Below are positions 56,890-64,000 of a stretch of 64,000 bases of DNA, one piece after another. How positions within the stretch are numbered: the stretch's first letter is position 1; every line of letters begins with the position of its first letter. The position numbers and the translations under genes are program-made. Source of the DNA: Leptidea sinapis (Eukaryota > Arthropoda > Insecta > Lepidoptera > Pieridae); assembly GCF_905404315.1 (NCBI RefSeq), contig NC_066265.1:33318501-33382500 (forward strand), in the 5' to 3' direction. The notes below the pieces were generated by a model. That model searched no databases, had not been told where the DNA came from, and was given only the letters and a program-made list of their open reading frames with translations.

Positions 56890-58055
56890 TCAGCCAGTAT
56901 CAACATGGGATGTTATCTTACCATTAGGTATGTTATTTGTCTCAGCGAATATGTGATGTTAACAATATTTTTATGTATTTTATATTACGGCTGCGGATCC
57001 CTTAATTAGATTAGAGCCTTAAATGTGTCCATTTTGTGTGCAGTATGGGTCAGTTACTCCAATCAGCTAAACTCATTTCAGAAGTTATAATCCTATAGTT
57101 TTATTATAAACAGCAGTTTTTTTTACAAATTAAGTCAGATTTATTTAGTAATTTTTTACATAATTTAAAAAAAATCCCATTTCACCACCATTGTTGAAGA
57201 AGAAACGGCGAAATTAATTATGTCGCTAACCTTATTCTTATATTATAATATTATTTTTAACTAGACCTTTTATATAATTATATAGTAATAATTATTTTTT
57301 AATACAAATCTTGTGGTTTCAACTAAAATTGGATTTGTGTTTATCTTAAAAGTGGAATAGAAATAGAAAAAAAAATATTTATTTGAAAAACTGCGCTGTC
57401 TCATGCAGATATATTTTTAGGCACGGCTAAGCTGAAAATCTTTTCCGAGCCGTGTATTTCGTTGTTGCGACGTGTTTCAATTGAAATTCAAAAAACCGCG
57501 GGCATGAATAAAGTACGTCGCGGCAAGGCTTTGGGTTTGTTTTATCTTGCGACATGTAATTCTAGATATTTATCTAGCATTAGTAAGTTAAGTTTCATTA
57601 GTATTTGTATATACATAACATATTCCTTACTCCGCATTATGTGCTCAGCGACCACGTTAGGTTTTCTGATATACACAAATATAGTTTTTGAATCTACAGC
57701 CTGACTGGTAACACGATTACGATTCTTAAGAAGATTTAAAAAAGGACGAAATCTAGTTCTCGATTCCTATTCTAAATATTGGGTGCTTTAATTTGAAAAA
57801 AAAAATCCCTAGCTATAAATGAAGTGTAGATATAGCTCCAATTAATATAAGATTATTTCGTTAATTAAGCGCAGGCGTCGACAGGTCCGTGTGTCCGCCT
57901 TCCCTTTTGCTACTACCGCGTCGTTTTTATTCTTTTTTAGGTGGAGGACGTGAGCATAGCTTGGGATTCAACCCTCCCGAGGTGGATAGTCAACTTTTTG
58001 CCACTTCTATGAAAAAAAGTAAGTGCAACTTATTAATTAGAATTAATTATATTTA
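56890..58055. other. No gene recognised
   Basis: AT-rich. 57185-57215 has a small match to the LINE 3' block (AAGAAGAAACGGCGAAA). The 80-codon frame at 57462 has no recognisable domain. Confidence 0.6.
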
Positions 58056-58059
58056 TTTA

Positions 58060-58245
58060 CTAGCTGACCCGACCGACGTTGTTCTGTTCATAATTAAAAA
58101 AAAAACTCTTGTGGGTGGAATATCGTAAAATCCTCCTTCTTAGCTGACCTCTACTCGACGAAAGGAGTATTCCTACCAAATTTCAAATCTCTACGCCTTA
58201 TGGTTCTAGAGATATCGTGATGAGTGACTATATACTATATGCGTC
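58060..58245 (-). mobile_element. Helitron-like 3' end, truncated
   Basis: Starts CTAGCTGACCCGACCGACG after A, the reverse complement of the Helitron 3' terminus, and runs into the LINE fragment at 58246. The 5' end is missing or unrecognisable. Confidence 0.5.
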
Positions 58246-58830
58246 ATTAATAGAGCACGGCAATACTTCAAGCCGGCCCACATACTAGCGCTCTACAAAG
58301 CGCAAGTCCCGCCACACATGGAGTATTGCTGTCATCTGTGGTCTGGCAAACCCCAGTATCAGCTCGATCCATTTGACCGCGTGCAACGCAGAGCAACTCG
58401 AATTGTCGGCGACCCAGTGCTCTGTGAACGGCTGGATCACTTGGCGTTGCGTAGAGACGTCGCTTCATTTTGTGTCTTCTACCGCATTTATCACGAGGAG
58501 TGTTCCGCAGAGCTGTTTAACCTGATTTCTGCCGCCGAATCCCACCTTCGCACGACACGCCACAAGTTAGGATATCATCCTTACCATCTGGATGTGTGGC
58601 GGTCCTCCACAGTGCGGTTTTCAAGGAGCTTTCTTCCACGTACCTCCTTGTGCGGTGTTTCCGGGACGATACGACATGGGTACCTTCAAAAAAAGCGCAT
58701 ACACCTTCCTTAAAGGCCGGCAACGCTCCTGTGATTCCTCTGGTGTTGCAAGATATTGTGGGCGGCGCTGATCACTTAAACACAAAAGGTGACCCGTACG
58801 CTCGTTTGTCCTCCTATTCCATAAAAATAT
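58246..58830 (+). mobile_element. Family J LINE, 3' part
   Basis: 58318-58713 is open: MEYCCHLWSGKPQYQLDPFD, RVQRRATRIVGDPVLCERLD, HLALRRDVASFCVFYRIYHE, HKLGYHPYHLDVWRSS, FSRSFLPRTS. It is 5'-truncated at AATAGAGCACGGCAATACTT and continues to the family's 3' end (CTCGTTTGTCCTCCTATTCC). Best preserved copy of this end in the window. Confidence 0.85.
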
Positions 58831-58839
58831 ATATATATA

Positions 58840-61270
58840 CGTGGAAATCTCTTATATATATTATTTATATACTTACAAGTAGGAGCAATATGGAAAAGGA
58901 ATTATTATTGGCTAATATTTATATTTGAACAATTAAGAAAGTTCCAGGTAATCATTTTATTAGTACCTCCTGATACTAACTACACAAGGAGATTTATTAT
59001 TAATTTGAATTTCCTTCTGAATGAAATTGTCTTGTTAGGCTTAGTCTAGGCTTAGTCTTAATCTTGTATTATTCAAGGGTATTAATAATATAATACAGTC
59101 ATTGTGTATACTGTATACTATACTACTTGTGAAAGATAAGTACATTTTTTGTAAATAATTGTGAATGAAGTCGAAACTCAAAATATATCCACGCGTTCTT
59201 TAAATTATTTGACAAATACGGGAATTAAAATAGCTCCTTATTACCGACACAATCGATGTACTAATGGTGTAATAATATACTGTATGTTATTTTTTTTTTT
59301 GCAAAATCAAAGAGGTCGATTACTGGTATGGGAATATTGATTTTATAAAATCCAACGATGCAGTTTTTTTTATTTTTGAACCCAAAATTGGACCCAACAC
59401 ACCTTTGAGCACGTTTCGCTAGTTTTGGATTTAATTTGAAAAATTCATAATATATAGTTTCAATTGACATTTCTTTTTTTAATTTATGTGCAGAAATAAA
59501 TTTTCCGGCAAAAGCCAGTAAACGAGTATGAATTTAATTAATCCTCGCTCGCACCATCATCATTTATCAGGCTTTGAGTTGTCTTCCATGCCATCATATC
59601 AGATAATACAGTCAGCCATACGAGGAAAACAAATAAAACCACACAGTAATCATGAAGGAACTTTATTTTCATTTAAACAGACAAATACTTTGTAGTAATT
59701 GAATTTAGCTTTACTTGGTACAACCTTAATAGCTGAAATAGTGCGAATATATTTGATATGACTTCTTATAGGTAATAATAATCCCAAAAGTGCCATTCAA
59801 AATGTAGAGATATGATTTAAAACTTGAATTATTTGTTAAATTTTATATATCTTTGAAAATATAGTTAAATTTTAGCTTTTTATTAATATGAATTACGCTA
59901 TCATAATAGAAATATGAATACATTTCTTACGACTAGTTTAAAGAATCACAAAGATAATATTCTCCTTTTAATAGTAAAGTTTTCAATCTAATAATCAATT
60001 CAATAATAAAAATCATTAGTAATAAAACGATGTCTAAAATTTTTGATCTAAACTCCTAAAATTTATGACTCAATTATGTTAAAACTATAAAATAAATCGA
60101 ATATTACAAAAGTATTGCGTAAAATAAGCAATAGAGTATATGATATATTTACAATAAAAATACGGAATGGTGAGAACTTATTTTAAACAATGACATCACA
60201 AGAGCGAAGCAATTTAGAAGTAAATACAAGTAAATGGATTGTACATTAATATTTTAAAAATTTCACAATAGTTAAGCATCATAATACTAAGCTAATTAAC
60301 TATTCTATAGAGCACAAAATACATTAAATTCAAATCTGTGTTTACGTAATATTAATTTTGATAATATCTGAATTTAAATTTACTATTACATAAAAAGATT
60401 GAAGTGAATTGAATGCAATAATGCAATATTTACAATACGATTAATGAAACATGAAAGACATTTTTACTATGTTATAATATTTTTTCTAAGTCAAACTCTT
60501 GAAATGTTTAATAGAATGTCACGCATATAATAGTTACTCGTAGTTACAGGATTGAAGAATAGATACGTAACACGAAAAGTTTTTCTTAGTCAAGTCAAGT
60601 TTTATAATTATAACTAATATACACTCATACTTATTAATTGCGATCGTATATACTCTCACATTGAGAATATGTGAGAATATATACAACATTTGGTCTTGAT
60701 TATTATTCAAGATGAGTGGTTGTATATTAGCAACAGGTGGTTCAACAAACTTTTAGATATTTATTATTGATTGAAATACCAGATTGAATTCGTCACCATT
60801 TATTTGAATTTCCGTTTTCCATTTAATACTTTTAATATTATCTAGTATTGTAAAATTATCATAACGAAAATATCTTATGACACATAGGCATGAAATATTA
60901 TTGATAATATTTAAGTTATTGGCACAGGTTTTATTTTAATGAGTTTTCTGGAGCTTCGAATTCCTTATACAAGTACTATAATATTCTGGAAAGCAGGAAA
61001 GTTACTCAATAGAGAAATGAAGAGATATAATCTACGTTAAAGTCGTTGAACATGAATTTTATCTTTTCAAGTTTAATATTATATTTCTTAAATATATTAC
61101 GAGAAAAACACTAACGGTCGCCAAACTTCACGTAAAATTTCACTTGTTTATCCTTTTTTATTTGAATCAATTGATAGATTAGAATCAAGTTATTCAAGAT
61201 GTCTTCCAAGTTGAACGGAATTAAGGTAATTGTCTTTATAAACAGTTGAAAGCAGTCGTGAAGACCGCCG
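58840..61270. other. NOS-B 3' UTR and downstream intergenic DNA
   Basis: Very AT-rich. Several AATAAA-like hexamers on the minus strand follow the NOS-B stop (for example near 61160), so the polyadenylation site cannot be fixed. No coding signal was seen in 58930-61270. Confidence 0.6.
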
Positions 61271-61381
61271 TCAGGGTTGTGTTGCGATACGATTTCTTCT
61301 TGCAGATTCACGTGAAGCGCTATGAACCTCAGCGGTGCGAAGGGTTATTCCAAATATATCTTCATGATAGCGGTTCTCCTC
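61271..61381 (-). CDS. Nos: NOS-B terminal exon with stop
   Basis: 111 bp, beginning EENRYHEDIFGITLRTAEVH and ending in a basic tail (SARRNRIATQP) before TGA at 61271-61273. RYHEDIFG-TLRT is the conserved NOS C-terminus. An overlapping minus-strand frame ending at 61111 reads through this exon in a different register and is a shadow. Confidence 0.94.
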   Translation of the reverse strand, partial: EENRYHEDIFGITLRTAEVHSASRESARRNRIATQP

Positions 61382-62350
61382 CTAAATTAGAAATTAGAAA
61401 AAAAAATGTTGTAAAAAATATAACTCTTCTTAAAAATAAGATCAGTTCTTAATCAAATAATATTATCGATTTTAAAATGATTTCTTGAAAGTCATGATCT
61501 ACAATCATAGCCATCGGACCTGAACGGAACGAAATGAAGAAAAAATATATTAACACAGTTTTAATCCAACTTTGTTATGAATATAGTAAAAATATAACAA
61601 AGCTATGAACATTATGCAACAAAGTTGAGGGTAACCAGTAATCGTAAGTAAAAATTATGACGAGTAAGCTGAGGTGGAAACAGCTGATTGATTTTGGAAA
61701 TAATCATATTTCACCAAGTTGATTCCATCTAGTTGTGTCCAGAAACAAGTACCTTTAATTTAAACATGAAACTCTGCACTTGTTCGTCAGTCATATTTCC
61801 GTGTTTCTTTATAATCCCCTTGAGCTTCTGCTGCACATCCTCAGCCATTTTACAATCACCACAAACGAAGAAATGAGCTCCACGATTTATAAGTAAATCG
61901 TGTATTTCTGCCCCTTCCTTCTCAGCCAATTCTTGCACGTACATCTACAAGAATATTGTTGCACTTACTAAAAATGTCTCCAAAAATATTCCCTTTTTAA
62001 GTTATTGATATTTTGGATGGATGAAAGCAAAGTAAACAATGAGATAATCACAATTTAAATAAAATGATTACTATCTAACCTTTGGTACATCTTTCTCTCT
62101 TGATAAAGCTAGGAATACTTTAGAGAGTACTCCATCTTTCAGAGCTTGTTGTTTCTCCTCTCTGTACAAGTCCATGGTTCTAGTACGACAGCCGAAGAAT
62201 AACCAGACTGGGCCAGCATTGTGACGAGTTCGAGAGTTAAGCAGTGCCCTACGATGATGCCAAAATCCTCTGAATGGGGCTATGCCTGTGCCGGGGCCTA
62301 TCAGTATCAATGGGACTGAGAGATCCTGTGGCAAATGAAAGTTTGGAGCA
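61271..62350 (-). CDS. Nos: Nitric oxide synthase, NOS-B (C-terminal end, last three coding exons)
   Basis: Three exons (62080-62350, 61753-61944, 61271-61381) joined by introns of 135 and 371 bp encode the NADPH-binding part and C-terminus of a second NOS. Seen: APNFHLPQDLSVPLILIGPG, GTGIAPFRGFW (nucleotide and flavin contact), VWLFFGCRTR, DLYREE, FLALSRE, YVQ-L, HFFVCGDCKMAEDV, then ENRYHEDIFGITLRT and a basic tail ending TQP-stop. Joins are in phase; the first exon opens with the third base of a split codon. It cannot be the end of NOS-A, because on this strand it lies upstream of the NOS-A start. Its upstream exons must lie beyond 64000. All visible reductase motifs are intact, so it is probably a working gene. 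Confidence 0.94.
61753..61944 (-). CDS. Nos: NOS-B exon, NADPH C-terminal part
   Basis: 192 bp, phase 0 to 0. It starts MYVQELAEKEGAEI as an internal methionine, right after a TAG acceptor, and continues to HFFVCGDCKMAEDVQQKL and a helix ending FMFKLK. FVCGD--MA-DV is diagnostic for the family. Confidence 0.95.
62080..62350 (-). CDS. Nos: NOS-B exon, FAD/NADPH domain
   Basis: 271 bp from a GCAG acceptor (phase 2 entry) to a GTTAGA donor (phase 0 exit). It carries LILIGPGTGIAPFRGFW and FFGCRTRTMDLYREE, which are NADPH pyrophosphate and ribose contact motifs of NOS and cytochrome P450 reductase type enzymes. Confidence 0.95.
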
Positions 62351-62412
62351 CTGCAAGAAATAAATAATGTTGAATATATAACAAAATCTTAGATATCTAA
62401 AACGTCTAAATA

Positions 62413-62535
62413 GAGCTTCTTGCTGCTAGACAACCAATGAAAACAGACCAGGTTTATTACTTTAGTATGCGTGACAAACTATGAATTTTGAGAGCTGTCA
62501 CAGACTATCTAGACGTATAAATGAACTAAGAACAA
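62413..62535 (+). repeat. Repeat U copy in a NOS-B intron
   Basis: TTCTTGCTGCTAGACAACC, AAACAGACCAGGTTTATTAC and GAGAGCTGTCACAGACTATC match 36236-36450. It begins about 60 bp upstream (gene direction) of a NOS-B exon. Confidence 0.6.
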
Positions 62536-62537
62536 CA

Positions 62538-62560
62538 TATATATATATATATATATACCT
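62538..62560 (+). repeat. (AT)n microsatellite
   Basis: Eleven uninterrupted AT units between repeat U and the SINE fragment. Confidence 0.9.
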
Positions 62561-62689
62561 AAAACTAGTTTAATAAAATAACTAAACTGAATTACATAAA
62601 GTTATGAACAAAAATATATTTTTATACTTGTTAACATCGGAAAATATTATAATCTATAATAATTGTATCAAAACAAATAATAAATAATG

Positions 62690-62850
62690 ACATGAATGTA
62701 TGTTTCCGAGTCATGGATGTTTATTTGTATTTATGTATGTTTATGAAAGTATATTGTATTAAATATATCGTTCTATTGTACCCATAGTACAGGCTATGCC
62801 TAGTTTGGGGCAAGATATAATTTTTGAAAGAGTGTGTCAATATTTATTAT
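62690..62850 (+). mobile_element. SINE family 1 body fragment
   Basis: Shares TGTTTCCGAGTCATGGATG and ACAGGCTATGCCTAGTTTGG with the 12399 copy. The tRNA-like head is missing. It ends in an ATT-rich tail, inside an intron of NOS-B. Confidence 0.65.
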
Positions 62851-63606
62851 TATTAAATAAAATAAATTTGAAGAGCAATAGACAGTCGTTTGTGATTAGA
62901 AAAAATACTCGGCTTCCATTAAATACATATGAATGTTCACATGGCAAAAGAGCATAATCCCAATTATTTAAAAAAATTCTTGTTCTTCTTACATTTATTT
63001 AGATTCCATTCTTTAGAACAGCCATAAGATAGCTCATATTATAAGATGTAAAAGAGGCTACGAGTAAAAAAAAAGTAATCAAAATGAAACCGCAAGGGAA
63101 CGATAGATACGATTCGATATTTGTCAATGTGATTAACACGGGCAAAGTCCTTACGACGTAATATACGTAGCCTATAATTGATTTATTTCTGTTTACCTAC
63201 TGTGATTCGGTTTTATTTGAGACCCGTGCAAATTTTAACACATTACTCAATATTTAAATTTGTAAAGTCGTTAAAAGTAAAGCTAATTAAAATTATTTGT
63301 ACAAAACCTACGTGAACATTAACTTGCCTACGTTGCCGTAAAACAAATTAAACGAATTGAGTCAACGGCAAAATAATATTAAGCTAAGTTCACATGTGAA
63401 TTTATAGCGAATTTTTCCTTATTGTTACTTTAGTATGCATTACTGACGGAAATATTGTTATAATCGTCACAGAGTTGTATAATTTAACTGACCAAGGGGT
63501 CGCAACGCGAATCATTTTAATGAATTCCAGTGGGTATTTCTATCAAAATTGCTGACTGATTTTGGCTGGGGCTATTGTAGCCCCTTAGCACGCTTGGGAT
63601 TTAAGT

Positions 63607-63830
63607 TGGTATTTTATCTTTTCGGGATTGAATTTACATCATTCACTCAGGATTTCTCATGGTATTTTATCTTTTCGTGATTGAATTCACATCATTCACT
63701 TGGGATTTCTCATGTTTTTTTATTATTCGGTACCGAATGTACATCATTCACTTAGGATTTCTCATGGTATTTTATCTTTTCGGGATTGAATTTACATGAC
63801 TCACTTAGGATTTCTCATGGTATTTTAGTA
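63607..63830 (+). repeat. 53-bp minisatellite, about 4.2 units
   Basis: Units start TGGTATTTTATCTTTTCGGG at 63607, 63660, 63713 (diverged start, 52 bp), 63765 and a partial at 63818. Each ends GGATTTCTCA. It lies in a NOS-B intron or flank. Confidence 0.9.
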
Positions 63831-64000
63831 GTAGTTTACATCTGGATCGCTAATAGAACTCTAAAGTATACTTATAGATGTTTATGAACTCTGTATTATT
63901 ACATTATACTGTAAAGGATATGTTTGTAGCCCTTGTTACAATACTGAGGAACATACATTTGTTTCCAAATCAATTGAATTAGGTGTTTAGAATTCTAGAA

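Noticed and set aside
61246..61452. Plus-strand frame over the NOS-B terminal exon
   Set aside because: Shadow of the conserved minus-strand NOS C-terminus.

Overview
The window is AT-rich animal DNA, almost certainly from a moth or butterfly. The coding content is split into short exons with GT/AG borders. The rest is intron and intergenic DNA full of LINE, SINE, Helitron and Tc1/mariner copies of types I recognise as common in Lepidoptera. The order-level call rests on remembered repeat types and was not checked by search. The only host genes I can support are two nitric oxide synthase (NOS) genes, both on the minus strand.

NOS-A runs from its start codon at 42545 down to 853 and leaves the window at the left edge. 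Eleven coding exons (602 codons) join in frame with no stop. They encode the N-terminus, the zinc/heme/tetrahydrobiopterin oxygenase domain, the calmodulin-binding linker and the first part of the FMN domain. Intron 1 is about 27 kb; the other complete introns are 0.6-2.6 kb. The FAD/NADPH half must lie beyond position 1.

NOS-B enters from the right edge. Its last three coding exons (62350-61271) encode the NADPH-binding part and C-terminus of a second NOS. Because a C-terminal end lies upstream of an N-terminal start on the same strand, the simplest reading is a head-to-tail tandem pair with about 18.7 kb between the NOS-B stop and the NOS-A start.

Layout: 1-15.2 kb is the NOS-A exon cluster with small repeats in its introns. 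15.2-42.2 kb is NOS-A intron 1, with LINE fragments, SINEs, three short Helitrons, a palindromic MITE and a complete Tc1-type transposon (38828-40395) with an open 339-residue transposase. 42.2-42.5 kb is NOS-A exon 1. 42.6-61.2 kb is intergenic and mostly decayed non-LTR retrotransposons: two CR1/jockey-type copies, one RNase-H-free LINE on the minus strand, and an RTE-like copy flanked by a 13-bp target duplication. 61.2-64 kb is the NOS-B 3' end, with a 53-bp minisatellite in its intron.

No prokaryotic features, CRISPR arrays or intact functional tRNA genes were seen. The most notable items are the NOS tandem pair, residue changes beside conserved catalytic motifs of NOS-A, and the apparently intact Tc1 element.
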